DNA of 31,367 nt from DATFVJ01 sp963851085 (GCA_963851085.1 CAWKNX010000026.1:1-31367); one strand, 5' to 3'. Shown: positions 1 to 8,196, numbered from the stretch's first letter. The notes: generated from the letters alone by a model not told the origin. Program-made: numbers and translations.

Positions 1-30
1 CGCCCTAATAGCCCTGTAGCCGGAGCGCGG

Positions 31-180
31 AGCAAGTTCTGTGGTTTGGACGACAGAACTGGGCTATCGGGCCAGGCTTCATCTTGAGTGGCCAGCGGGA
101 TGACCACTGAACCGCCCCGTGGCTTGATCACTACCCCCAGACGGTGGCCCCGCTGGTTGCTGAGGGTCGTGCACGGCTGG
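31..180 (+). ncRNA. Candidate IS110 bridge RNA region
   Basis: This non-coding stretch lies directly upstream of an IS110-family transposase, where IS110-group elements encode the bridge RNA that pairs with donor and target DNA. Two clear stems are visible. The first is AGTTCTGT at 35-42 pairing perfectly with ACAGAACT at 53-60 across a 10-nt loop. The second is CCAGCGGG at 92-99 pairing with CCCGCTGG at 149-156. The second encloses about 50 nt with a smaller CCAC/GTGG stem (104-107 with 119-122), as expected for an internal guide loop. The RNA ends, guide segments and element ends cannot be fixed from one copy. The assignment rests on position and folding only. Confidence 0.5.
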
Positions 181-260
181 TGGGATGTTGCGCCGCGGAG
201 CGCTGATCTATCAGGGAGCCGCTGGCCCTCGGTCACTCGTGTCAGCACGTGAGACAGACA

Positions 261-266
261 GGAGGG
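261..266 (+). promoter_or_regulatory. Ribosome binding site of the IS110 transposase
   Basis: GGAGGG ends 5 nt before the ATG at 272 and only 2 nt before the overlapping ATG at 269. It favours 272 and argues against the longer frame that opens at 185. Confidence 0.6.
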
Positions 267-271
267 CGATG

Positions 272-1489
272 ATGATCTTATGTGGGATCGACTGGGCTGG
301 CGATCATCATGATGTGGCGCTGATTGAGCCTGACGGGACGAAGCTGGCGCGGCAGCGGATCAGCGACGATGCGGCCGGACTGGGTGAGCTGACCGCCCTG
401 TTCGCGGCGCACGGCGCCGGCCCGGGCACGGTGAAGATCGCGATTGAGACCGAGCGGGGCCTGCTGGTCGCCTCGCTGCGGGCGGCCGGCTATGAGATCT
501 ACGCGATCAGCCCGAAGGCGGTGGATCGCTACCGGGACCGCCACCAGCTGGCGAAGGGCAAGCCGGGCACCGGCGATGCGATGGTGCTGGCGCACATCTT
601 GCGCACCGACGGCCACCTGCACCGGCCACTGCCCGCCGGCAGCCCCGGCGGGCGGGCCATCGAGGTGCTGGCCCGCGCCCACCAGGACATGGTGTGGCGC
701 CGCCAGGAGGACGTGAACCGGCTGCGCACCGTGCTGGCCGGGTACTACCCGGCGGCGCTGGCCGCCTTCCCCTGCCTGACCACCCGCACCGCGACGACGG
801 TGCTGGCCGCCGCGCCCACCCCGGCACAGGCGGCCCGGCTGACCATGCAGGATCTGCTGGACCTGCTGGTTGCGGCGGGCCGCGGGCGGCGGCGCAGCGA
901 AGCGGAGCGGCTCGCGGCGGTGTTCGCCGCCCCCCGGATGCGGCAGCCCACCGAAGTGGAACACGCGATGGGCGCCGCCACCACCGCGATCATCGCGACG
1001 ATCACCGCGATGAACACCGCCATCACCGGCCCCGGAGAACGCATCGGCGAAAGTTTTAAACATCACCCGGACGCTGCGATCTACCACAGCATGCCCGCGC
1101 TCGGTCTGATCCTCAGCGCCCGGGTGCCCGGCGAGTCCGGCGACGACCGCACCCGCTGGCCCGATCCTGCCAGCCGCCGCGCCTACGCCGGAAGCGCCCC
1201 CATCACCCGCGAGTCCGGCAAACGGCGCCTGGTACTGGCCCGCTACATCCGCAACCGGCGGCTCTATGACGCGGTCCGCGGCTGGGCCTTCTCCGCGCTC
1301 ACCGTCTCACCCGGCGCCCGCGCCTGCTACGACCAGCGCCGCGCCGCCGGCGACAGCCACGAAGCCGCCCTGCGCCGCCTGGCCGGCAAACTCATCGGCC
1401 AGCTCCACCACTGCCTCGCCCACCACGTTCCCTACGATGAAACAACCGCCTGGAACCAGCCCCAGAAAAAATCAGCGGCCGCCGCTTGA
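272..1489 (+). CDS. IS110-family transposase (RNA-guided DEDD recombinase)
   Basis: The product (about 405 aa) has the two-domain layout of IS110 recombinases. The N-terminal RuvC-like DEDD domain begins CGIDWAGDHHDVAL with the first acidic residue. It continues with IAIETERG (Glu) and GTGDAMVLAHIL (Asp). The C-terminal Transposase_20 domain contains MPALGLILSARV and YAGSAPITRESGKRR, where the conserved serine nucleophile is expected. These enzymes move the element through a circular intermediate guided by a bridge RNA, and a structured non-coding region sits just upstream. The frame is intact over the usual family length, so the element may be active. The start at 272 was chosen for its GGAGGG site; 269 and 185 are alternatives. 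Element ends were not resolved. Confidence 0.92.
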   Translation: MILCGIDWAGDHHDVALIEPDGTKLARQRISDDAAGLGELTALFAAHGAGPGTVKIAIETERGLLVASLRAAGYEIYAISPKAVDRYRDRHQLAKGKPGTGDAMVLAHILRTDGHLHRPLPAGSPGGRAIEVLARAHQDMVWRRQEDVNRLRTVLAGYYPAALAAFPCLTTRTATTVLAAAPTPAQAARLTMQDLLDLLVAAGRGRRRSEAERLAAVFAAPRMRQPTEVEHAMGAATTAIIATITAMNTAITGPGERIGESFKHHPDAAIYHSMPALGLILSARVPGESGDDRTRWPDPASRRAYAGSAPITRESGKRRLVLARYIRNRRLYDAVRGWAFSALTVSPGARACYDQRRAAGDSHEAALRRLAGKLIGQLHHCLAHHVPYDETTAWNQPQKKSAAAA

Positions 1490-1510
1490 CACACCGCAGC
1501 CGTGGGATGT

Positions 1511-1588
1511 CTGGGGGGCGTTTGCCCCACTGCTGATCTTGGCATGTTGTCAAGACCTGTGGGAGGGGTGAACGCGGTTCTGTGGATA
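1511..1588 (+). repeat. Dispersed repeat, copy A (next to IS110)
   Basis: This ~78-bp segment begins 21 bp after the transposase stop. It matches the minus strand of 15882-15958 at about three quarters of positions by hand alignment. Shared blocks include TTGGCA, TGTCAAG, GGGTG and TCTGTGGATA. It could be the IS right end (copy B then being a relic) or a genomic repeat used as the insertion target. No coding function is visible. Confidence 0.6.
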
Positions 1589-1729
1589 CGAATAGGGGTC
1601 TGTGCATAACACTGGCCCATCCGGGTCATGACACCACTCCAGCAGCTCTTCCACCGCCGCCCGCCCCGCAGCCACCCCAAATCCCCCAGGAGAACTGCAC
1701 CGCTGTCGTGAGCGCGGACGGACCTGTGG

Positions 1730-2635
1730 CTAGTCGGCGCGGCCAAGCGCACGAAGCGACGCGCAATCGGCGGCGGTGGGTGCGGTCAGCGGGGCGGCCG
1801 TGATGGCCCGCAGCACGATCCCGATGACCAGCGGGTTGGACGGCAGCTGGCCGTGCTGGATCACGGCACCGGGGCAGACGCTCTGTAGCGGAACGTTCAC
1901 CGCGCCGGCCAGACGCGCGGAATCGGGCGGTCGCACGGTCTGATCGTTGAGGGTCCACAGCGACAGCCAGGCAGGCCTGCCGGTGAGCGGGATCCGGTCG
2001 AGCCTGGTCAGCAGCGCGCTGCCGGGCACGAGCTGCTGGCACGCGGTCGGGCACGCCGCCGGGTCCACGGCCGCACCGACCGCAGCGAGTTGCGCGCCGT
2101 GCAGCGGTGATCCCAAGGTGATGATGCGCCTGACCTTGCTCGCCCCGTCGTGCTCGACGTCCCACAGCCGTGCGACGACACCGCCGGCCGAGTAGCCGAC
2201 CACGTCCACCGAGCCGGCGCCGCCGCGCAGTGCCTGGTTGACATAGCCGTTCAGGACGTCAGCCTGCGCCTCCAGGTCACCGGTACCCCCTGAGGGAAGT
2301 GCCACGATCATGGTCGTGTCACCCGTGGCGCGGATGCGCGCCGCGAGGGTGCGGAGCGAGCCGGTGTTGCCGCCGTAGCCCGGCACAAGGACCACCGTGG
2401 CAGGCTGGCCGCCGCCAGGCTGAGCAGCACCCGTCGATGAGGCGCCGGGCTGCGGCGGGACGGCCTGTGAGGTACCCGGATCGACGGGCGCGGTCGCGTC
2501 CCCGTGCGTGGCCCGCAGGACGCCTGCGACGACGAGCGCCGCGACCACGAGCAGTGACGCGCCTACGAGAAGCCTGCGACGCGGACTGAGTGCGGCGAAC
2601 TGCCCGCTGATCCGGCGCAGCGCCCGCAGTTTCAT
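1730..2635 (-). CDS. Membrane-anchored alpha/beta-hydrolase (lipase-like)
   Basis: The product is a 301-residue protein starting MKLRALRR. A basic N-terminus is followed by one hydrophobic segment (about residues 20-43, RRRLLVGASLLVVAALVVAG). A Pro/Ser/Gly-rich linker and an alpha/beta-hydrolase domain follow. VVLVPGYGGNTGS supplies the oxyanion-hole region, VVGYSAGGVVARL carries the GxSxG nucleophile elbow, and IQHGQLPSNPLV near the C-terminus holds the likely catalytic His. This is the pattern of extracytoplasmic lipases/esterases; the substrate is unknown. The frame is open to 3022, but the upstream part looks like an unrelated gene fragment. The ATG at 2635, with AGGA upstream on the minus strand, is therefore preferred. 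It runs opposite to the IS110 gene. Confidence 0.8.
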   Translation of the reverse strand: MKLRALRRISGQFAALSPRRRLLVGASLLVVAALVVAGVLRATHGDATAPVDPGTSQAVPPQPGASSTGAAQPGGGQPATVVLVPGYGGNTGSLRTLAARIRATGDTTMIVALPSGGTGDLEAQADVLNGYVNQALRGGAGSVDVVGYSAGGVVARLWDVEHDGASKVRRIITLGSPLHGAQLAAVGAAVDPAACPTACQQLVPGSALLTRLDRIPLTGRPAWLSLWTLNDQTVRPPDSARLAGAVNVPLQSVCPGAVIQHGQLPSNPLVIGIVLRAITAAPLTAPTAADCASLRALGRAD

Positions 2636-2689
2636 CCGTCCATCCTGCGCTGCCTGCCCAGTTCGTCCAAATCCAGTCGCGCGTTCGGG

Positions 2690-2912
2690 CCCGCGAACCG
2701 CCGCGCAGCTACTACCGATGGCGGCGTTGATGCCGAACTCGAAGGCACGGGAAGGTGGCAGCCCGACGTTGTCCCCGGACCAGTTGATGGTGACGTAGTA
2801 GATGCAGCTACTGGCGTCGCCCCACTGCGCGGGCGTACTGATCGATGTGGTGCGGCCGTCGATCTCGCTAGCCGCGTCGTAGTACACGGGCGTGGAATGT
2901 TGCTGATCGTCT
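2690..2912 (-). pseudogene. Unrecognised coding remnant fused in frame upstream of the lipase
   Basis: Minus-strand translation gives protein-like sequence (VYYDAASEIDGRTTSIS, then TINWSGDNVGLPPSRAF) with no start of its own. It reads into the lipase frame without a stop. It is bounded upstream by the 121-bp inverted-repeat element, beyond which lie the glycosidase remains. It may be another piece of the same decayed secreted enzyme, but I do not recognise the module. Confidence 0.35.
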
Positions 2913-2919
2913 GGCCCTG

Positions 2920-3040
2920 CTAGTACTACAGGGACACTTCCACCCACGACCTGCGGTGATGCCGTACCCGAACTCGTCCGATCGTGGGCGTGACCAGGCC
3001 CTTCCCGCGCGGCCTGGTCCAACTGGCCCTGTAGTACTAG
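2920..3040. mobile_element. 121-bp miniature element with 14-bp terminal inverted repeats
   Basis: CTAGTACTACAGGG at 2920-2933 is the exact inverse complement of CCCTGTAGTACTAG at 3027-3040. Inside are two further perfect stems: CCCACGA/TCGTGGG (2943-2949 with 2982-2988) and ACCAGGCC/GGCCTGGT (2993-3000 with 3011-3018). No gene fits inside. The size, terminal repeats and internal hairpins resemble a MITE or REP-like cassette. It sits between two coding remnants. No target duplication was identified. Confidence 0.55.
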
Positions 3041-3074
3041 AAGATCGAGCCGATGTGGAAGAAGACTTTCGTGC

Positions 3075-3560
3075 TCATATCGGTCTCGAAATGCGGCGGA
3101 TCGCTAGCCACGTTGGTGACTTGACGTGGTCACCCGCGTCGTGGAAGCCGCCGGACAGGTTGACGCAGCCCGTGTTGTTCGGGTCGAGGACGGACTTGTT
3201 GGCGGCGATGAATGCCGCCGACATGTTGGTGCCGACATGATTCGACATCGGCTGAAGCGGGACGCAACTGTCGCTCGGCTCGGAATCGCCGCGCCAGTCC
3301 AACGGCTGATCTCCAGCGGTGCGCGCCAGGTGCGCGCCGGGCCCGACTTCTGCGCGTCGTAGAAGTAAAGGGACTCCTGGAGCGAGAGGCAGACTGTAGT
3401 GCGGCACGTTCGCGAGCGCGGGGGCGGCCGCGCGCGCCTGCGGTCGTCACCGCACCGCCCGCACTGGCGGTGGTCATCGCGGCCGCAGTTCCCGCGGTCG
3501 CGGCCACCAGGGCACACGCGACCGCGATGTGTGCCAGAGCGCGGGCGCGCGCCAGGGCCC
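3075..3560 (-). pseudogene. Frameshifted N-terminal remnant of a secreted GH9 glycosidase
   Basis: Read on the minus strand, pieces in different frames join into the start of a family 9 glycosyl hydrolase (cellulase type). First comes an Ala-rich signal peptide (HIAVACALVATAAGTAAA). Next is LQESLYFYDAQKSGP, then DWRGDSEPSDSC, AAFIAANKSVLDPN and finally GGFHDAGDHVK. The last is the GH9 signature carrying the catalytic-base Asp region. At least two frame changes separate these pieces. The similarity stops just after DHVK, so about 400 residues of the normal enzyme are missing. It cannot make an active enzyme. The 121-bp inverted-repeat element lies just downstream. Confidence 0.7.
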
Positions 3561-3660
3561 GGACGGGACCCGCGACGCCATCTCCAGATCACGTGCGTCG
3601 TCTGGGGTTGCACGAATGGCGGCGAGCGGACGCGTCGATCCCTGGCGGAACATCCCCTCC

Positions 3661-3702
3661 GGTCACGAGCAGCGCGAGGGCGGTCACGAGCAGCGCGAGG
3701 GC
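3661..3702. repeat. 21-bp perfect tandem duplication (2 copies)
   Basis: GGTCACGAGCAGCGCGAGGG plus a final C is repeated exactly at 3661-3681 and 3682-3702. It lies upstream of the GH9 remnant and outside any convincing gene. Confidence 0.9.
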
Positions 3703-4102
3703 GGTAGAGCAGGGAGGGCGGCACGGCCGCGAGGAACACCGCACCCTCAAAGCCGCCCCCGTCGCCGCCGGGCCGCCTTCCCGTCAGCCGCGACGCGAAT
3801 CGTTACAGTACCGAGATATGAGCCAGATCCCGAAGAGTTCATTCCTGGGGTATAGAATTCGTCGTATAGATGCACAACTTTTTCCGCGATTATGGTGTCG
3901 GCCCTCGAATAAGTGCGGCAGGGCATAACCGGCGATCGGCGGCGACCGGCCAGCGTCCCGCCCGGAATGCAGCGAATCACCCTCTGATCACCTCGAACGA
4001 CGACGCTGAACTTCCGTTTATCAGGATGAGTAATCACGCATCCCGAGTCGGCGGTAAAGCACATCTTGCAAATATCAGCAAGCGGGGCGGGATTATTAAC
4101 TG
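3703..4102. other. Intergenic region upstream of the Crp-type regulator
   Basis: No convincing gene is present. The part from about 3800 to 4100 is noticeably richer in A and T than its surroundings, as expected for promoter DNA ahead of the regulator gene at 4103. I could not place a -35/-10 pair or an obvious Crp operator with confidence. Confidence 0.4.
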
Positions 4103-4873
4103 ATGAATGCGCCGTGTGGGCCTTCTGATCGACCGGAACCGAGACCTTCGATTCGGCTGGAGCCAAGACCTCGGAGTTGGCCGCCGAAGACGGTTCTCGG
4201 GATGCTGAGCGAGAGTTCGCGGGACGGCTTACTTTCCCTCGGGGCGTTCCGCGAATACTCCGCGGGCACCAGGATGCTCATGGAGGGCGACACGTCCAGG
4301 CATGTCATCGCGCTGCACGGCGGCTGGGTCAAGGTTATCGCCGAGACCGAGGGGGGCGGCCAGGCGCTGCTTGCGCTGCGCTCCCGCGGCGAACTGGTCG
4401 GCGAGCAGGCAGCTCTGGAGGACGGGTCCCGCTCCACAAGCGTGATCAGCGCCAGCCCAGTCACGGCTTATGTCCTCCAGCAGGGAGATTTCCTGCGGTA
4501 CCTCGCCGACCACCCTGACGTGCACATCGCCGTCACCCGGGGGCTGTCAGCGAAATTACGCTGGGCTACCCGCCGCCGCATCGATTTCAGCGGGCTTCCC
4601 GCGCACGTCCGGCTTGCCCGGGTGCTGAGCGAACTCGCCCGGATGAACAGCCGGCTAACCCGCGCGGGCACTGAACTCGGCTACACCCTTACCCAGCCCG
4701 AGCTCGCGGCAATGATCGGCGTGTCCGAACCTTCTGTCCAGCGGGCGCTGCACAAACTCCGGGACAGCGCCGTGCTGGACACCGGTTACCGCAGGATAAC
4801 TATCCGGGACCTGGCTGCGCTGAACGCGATCGCGGGCGCGGGATGGAACGGCGGACCGGAACCCATCAGGTGA
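4103..4873 (+). CDS. Crp/Fnr-family transcriptional regulator
   Basis: The product is 256 aa. Residues about 30-150 form a cyclic-nucleotide-binding-type beta-barrel (GTRMLMEGDTSRHVIALHGG, then SRGELVGEQAAL). A helical linker and a C-terminal winged helix-turn-helix follow, with recognition region LTQPELAAMIGVSEPSVQRAL at about 200-220. The family binds DNA as dimers in response to cAMP or another ligand; the ligand here is unknown. The N-terminal ~33 residues are Pro/Arg-rich and lack a good ribosome site, so the ATG at 4202 is an alternative start. A cyclase-like gene follows 30 bp later, a pairing that suggests a linked signal. The regulator may control the vWA/tubulin cassette downstream (inference). 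Confidence 0.88.
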   Translation: MNAPCGPSDRPEPRPSIRLEPRPRSWPPKTVLGMLSESSRDGLLSLGAFREYSAGTRMLMEGDTSRHVIALHGGWVKVIAETEGGGQALLALRSRGELVGEQAALEDGSRSTSVISASPVTAYVLQQGDFLRYLADHPDVHIAVTRGLSAKLRWATRRRIDFSGLPAHVRLARVLSELARMNSRLTRAGTELGYTLTQPELAAMIGVSEPSVQRALHKLRDSAVLDTGYRRITIRDLAALNAIAGAGWNGGPEPIR

Positions 4874-4903
4874 TGTGGTCCGGCCGCGGGCCCTCCGCGC
4901 ACA

Positions 4904-5536
4904 GTGAGTTTCGTGGACGACAATCCCCCAGGTATCCGGCGCGTGTGCATGGCGGTTGACGTCGAGCAACACAGCGAGCACAGCGCCGCGGAACTAGCCG
5001 CCGCCCGGCGGCAACTGTTCGCGCTGCTCGCCGACATGTGCGACTCCCCGGGATTCGACCGGCTGCTGCTGTGCAAACAGAGCGCCGGCGACGGCGAGGT
5101 GGTCCTCCTCCCGGCTGGCATCGACGAGCCGCGGACCGTGACGTTACTGGTGAACTGGCTGGTCCGCGCACTGCCCCAGTCGAACGCGGCATCGGAAGGT
5201 CCGCGCGTCCGGCTCAGGGTGGCCGTGCACGAGGGGATCACGACGCTGGTCGCCGGGGTGTTCGGCGGCCCCGCGGTGACGAAGGCCTGTCGGCTGCTCG
5301 GTGCCCGGCCGCTGCGCACCGCCCTGGCACGCAGGCGAAGGGCCAACCTGGCCGTGCTGCTCTCCGACCGTATCTACGCAGACTTGGGCGGGTTCGACGA
5401 GTGCCTGCTCCCCGTGGAGTTCACCCCCGTCGAGGTCGGCGATCCTGCCGGAAGCTCGCCTGAGGTTGGCTGGCTTCTCGTCCCCGAGCGCGAAGCGCCG
5501 GACGGAAAGGGAGACTGCCCTGGCCGTTCGGAATAG
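4904..5536 (+). CDS. Class III nucleotidyl cyclase-like protein, probably degenerate
   Basis: The product is 210 aa with GTG start and only a weak ribosome site. The pattern matches a cyclase homology domain. AVDVEQHS (Asp19) corresponds to the first metal-binding segment, GDGEVVLLP (Asp63) to the second, RVRLRVAVHEG to the RxGxHxG strand, and VTKACRLL to the VNxAARL helix. The usual catalytic Asn of that helix is Thr (T126) while Arg130 is kept. The enzyme may therefore be inactive or act as a nucleotide sensor. It sits directly after the Crp-type gene. Its last codons and stop lie within the left copy of the 27-bp inverted repeat, so its C-terminus may have been rewritten by the event that created that repeat. 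Confidence 0.65.
   Translation: MSFVDDNPPGIRRVCMAVDVEQHSEHSAAELAAARRQLFALLADMCDSPGFDRLLLCKQSAGDGEVVLLPAGIDEPRTVTLLVNWLVRALPQSNAASEGPRVRLRVAVHEGITTLVAGVFGGPAVTKACRLLGARPLRTALARRRRANLAVLLSDRIYADLGGFDECLLPVEFTPVEVGDPAGSSPEVGWLLVPEREAPDGKGDCPGRSE
5509..5535 (+). repeat. 27-bp inverted repeat, left copy (cassette boundary)
   Basis: This sequence begins GGGAGACTGCCC and ends CCGTTCGGAATA. It recurs perfectly, in inverse orientation, at 13692-13718. It overlaps the last codons of the cyclase-like gene. The two copies enclose exactly the vWA, tubulin-like and EACC1-type genes. No matching direct duplication was seen outside the copies. Confidence 0.9.
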
Positions 5537-5612
5537 TGAACTTCAGTCGCGACCAGAAAGCGATCATCTGATGGTGTCTCAGCCGCCAGACATTGATAGA
5601 TACAAACTGTTT

Positions 5613-5619
5613 GGGGGAG
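5613..5619 (+). promoter_or_regulatory. Ribosome binding site deciding the TTG start of the vWA gene
   Basis: GGGGGAG ends 7 nt before TTG at 5627. The ATG at 5645 has only a G-run in front of it, so the TTG is favoured. Confidence 0.5.
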
Positions 5620-5626
5620 ATTTTTC

Positions 5627-8188
5627 TTGATTCGGGGGCGCTCGATGACATTTCGAACCGCGGCGGCAGTCTCCCTCGGCGCCATCCTTTCCGTCCTCGC
5701 GTGGACCGGCGGTTCGCCGGCCTCGGGCGGTGCTTCGCCAGCGACACCGTTCAGCAACGCCAAGCCGGTCAACGTGGTGATTCTCGCCGACGAGTCGGGC
5801 AGCATGTTGCATTACCCGGACGAGATAACGGGCGAGCAGCAGGCGGCGATCGAGATCGTCCAGGCGGCTTGGTCGCCTTACTCGCAGATTGCCATGTACG
5901 GCTTCGGCAGCGCGCCGCCTACCCGCGGCGCCTCGCCGTCCCAAGCGGTGGACAAGCTGTGCGGGCTGACCGAACTCAACACCATGGACAACCTCAACAC
6001 CCTGACCCGCTGTGCGAACCTGATCGCGCCGCGACGTCAGCCCGGGGAAGACAACACGGACTTCGCCGCCGCGCTGACCGAGGCCGAGAACGTCCTGAGC
6101 GCACCGGATCCGCTGCACCGGGTACCGCTCGTGTTCATCCTGACCGACGGGATGCTCGACGTGGGCGCGAATTCGCCGTACGCCCCGTGGCCGTCCTCGG
6201 ATCAGGCGGGCAATGTAGCCGCGCAGCAGAAGCTGACCGGCATCATCTTGCCCGAGATGAAGAGCCTCGGCATCCAGATCTGGCCGGTGGGCTTCGGCCA
6301 GGCGGACCAGGGCGAGCTTTCCAAGCTCGCCCGCGGCGGCGCGCAGGTCAACCCGAACTGCCCGGCCGGCAGCGGCGGCGCACCGCAGCGGACCGTGGTG
6401 CCCCCTAGGCTCACCGGCGCCGCCGAGGCGGAGCAAATCCAGCAGCAACTGCTCCGCGCCTTCGCCGCGGCCAGCTGCGGGACGATCAACCCGGGACCCT
6501 GGCATACGCTGCCGCCGGGAGGACATATCACCGTGCCGGTGACGATCGACCCGCTGACCACGCTCGGTTCCATCATCGTCAACAAGGGCGACCCCCGGGT
6601 GGCGGTCAGCTACACCGACCCCGACGGGGGCGCGGTCTCCGATAACACGACGAACGCGCAGGCCGCCGGCGTCCTCCACGGCGCGGCCTACGTCCTGACG
6701 ACGGGCGGCACGCAGTCCCGGCAGGAGGCCCTGCGGCTGGACGGCCCGGTCCCTGGGCAATGGAAGGTGACGTTCACCAACCCGTCAGCAGTGGCGCAGA
6801 CGGTCGGCGTGTCGGTGGTGTGGCAGGGCCAGGTGTTCCCGGACATCACCTTCTCCCCGCGGCAGATCGGGGACTCGGGGCACCCCCTGCAGATCCAGGT
6901 CAAGCCCGCGATCCGCTCCGCGCCGGTTCCGGCCAGCGAGCTGTCCAGGCTCACCGTGGGCCTCACGGTGCAGTGGACCCAGGGCGGCGCTCCGCAGCGG
7001 GTGGCTGCGAAGCTCGACCAGGCCACCGGGGAATTCGTCGGCACGGTAAAGGTGCCCAGCGGACGGAAGGGCACCGCCGTGGTCACCGCCGTGGTGCAGG
7101 AACGCGGCGTGCAGGGAACGGCTGTGACGAAGGTCGGTTACCAGCCGGGCGGCGGGATGAGTGTCGACCTGAACATCCCGCCCGGCATCCGGGTGAGCCC
7201 CGGCGGCACGTTGTCAGAGACCGCCATCGTCGACAACGTGGGCCAGCCGGCCACCAGCATCGAGTTCTCGCTCGCCGGCCTGGGCGATGGGGTGGACGCC
7301 TGGATCGCCCGGCCCAGCGGCGCCGTGACGATCGGCTCCGGGCAGGTTCCTGTTCCGGTGACGATCCGCTTCGCCGCGGGAACCCCGCGCGGGCAGGCGC
7401 TGGGCACGGTCCAGTGGACGGTGGTCGGCTCTGACATCCCGAACTCGGCCGCGTACCTGGACGTGACCGTGGAGCCACCGCCGACGCCGTGGTACGAGCA
7501 GTGGTGGCCGTGGACGCTGCTCGTGGGTGTGCTCGCCGGCCTGGGCGGCCTGCGCTACTTCCGGCGGCACCGTGAACAGGAACGCCTGCGCCGGGAACAG
7601 GACAACCAGCGGCGCCGGGACGAGCAGATCACAATGGCCAACCTGGACGTGCAGCACGCTGGGCTCGCGCTGATCCGGCGGGACAAGCCCGACAAGGCGC
7701 CGTTCGTGCGGTGGACGGGCGGCTACATCCAGGAGCGCTGGTTCGATGTGCGGCGCGCGGGCGGGATCCCGGTTCTTACCGAGGCCACGACGTCCGGAAC
7801 GGGCCTGATCCAGCTCAGGCGCGACCCGGCTGACGGCACTTTCATCGTGGCCGCCGCGCCCACGACCGTGCCGGAGCCAGCGGCGTCGCATGCGGCCACC
7901 GCGCCGGAGCTGGAGCCAGCGCCGCCGTCCGTGAAACGAGTGGAACGGGACGGCGAACCGTTCGACCCGCCGGAAGGCACGGGCCTTGACGACTGCCTGC
8001 TGATGCTGACCCAGAGCGGGGTGCCGACCTACACGCCGCCAGACCCCGGCATGTCCGGGCTGCTGGTCGATTCGTATGAGTACCCCGGTATGGGGCCGGC
8101 TCCCATCGGGCTGAGCGAGGAGTTCAGCCGCCCGGAACCCATCTCCTTGAACGACATCGCACCGGACGACGGCAGCACCAACCAGTAG
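5627..8188 (+). CDS. Secreted/membrane-anchored von Willebrand factor A protein
   Basis: The product is 853 aa. An N-terminal hydrophobic segment (about 11-27) acts as signal or anchor. A vWA domain follows with the MIDAS motif DESGS (Asp55, Ser57, Ser59), a Thr in GEDNTDFAAAL and FILTDGMLD. About 350 residues of beta-rich sequence follow. A single transmembrane helix near 625-645 (WWPWTLLVGVLAGLGGL) precedes a basic, charged cytosolic tail of about 200 residues. The metal-binding domain would thus face outside and the tail inside, where it could contact the tubulin-like protein encoded 8 bp downstream. vWA genes are known neighbours of some FtsZ/tubulin-like families. TTG 5627 was chosen for its ribosome site; ATG 5645 is possible. 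Partner and ligand are unknown. Confidence 0.85.
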   Translation: MIRGRSMTFRTAAAVSLGAILSVLAWTGGSPASGGASPATPFSNAKPVNVVILADESGSMLHYPDEITGEQQAAIEIVQAAWSPYSQIAMYGFGSAPPTRGASPSQAVDKLCGLTELNTMDNLNTLTRCANLIAPRRQPGEDNTDFAAALTEAENVLSAPDPLHRVPLVFILTDGMLDVGANSPYAPWPSSDQAGNVAAQQKLTGIILPEMKSLGIQIWPVGFGQADQGELSKLARGGAQVNPNCPAGSGGAPQRTVVPPRLTGAAEAEQIQQQLLRAFAAASCGTINPGPWHTLPPGGHITVPVTIDPLTTLGSIIVNKGDPRVAVSYTDPDGGAVSDNTTNAQAAGVLHGAAYVLTTGGTQSRQEALRLDGPVPGQWKVTFTNPSAVAQTVGVSVVWQGQVFPDITFSPRQIGDSGHPLQIQVKPAIRSAPVPASELSRLTVGLTVQWTQGGAPQRVAAKLDQATGEFVGTVKVPSGRKGTAVVTAVVQERGVQGTAVTKVGYQPGGGMSVDLNIPPGIRVSPGGTLSETAIVDNVGQPATSIEFSLAGLGDGVDAWIARPSGAVTIGSGQVPVPVTIRFAAGTPRGQALGTVQWTVVGSDIPNSAAYLDVTVEPPPTPWYEQWWPWTLLVGVLAGLGGLRYFRRHREQERLRREQDNQRRRDEQITMANLDVQHAGLALIRRDKPDKAPFVRWTGGYIQERWFDVRRAGGIPVLTEATTSGTGLIQLRRDPADGTFIVAAAPTTVPEPAASHAATAPELEPAPPSVKRVERDGEPFDPPEGTGLDDCLLMLTQSGVPTYTPPDPGMSGLLVDSYEYPGMGPAPIGLSEEFSRPEPISLNDIAPDDGSTNQ

Positions 8189-8196
8189 AAAGGGAC

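Noticed and set aside
1730..3022. Single 430-residue lipase starting at 3022
   Set aside because: The extra N-terminus would precede a normal membrane anchor, crosses the 121-bp inverted-repeat element and contains an unrelated coding remnant.
3747..4166. 139-codon minus-strand frame upstream of the Crp-type gene
   Set aside because: It overlaps the regulator start, has no ribosome site or recognisable domain, and lies in AT-richer promoter-like DNA.
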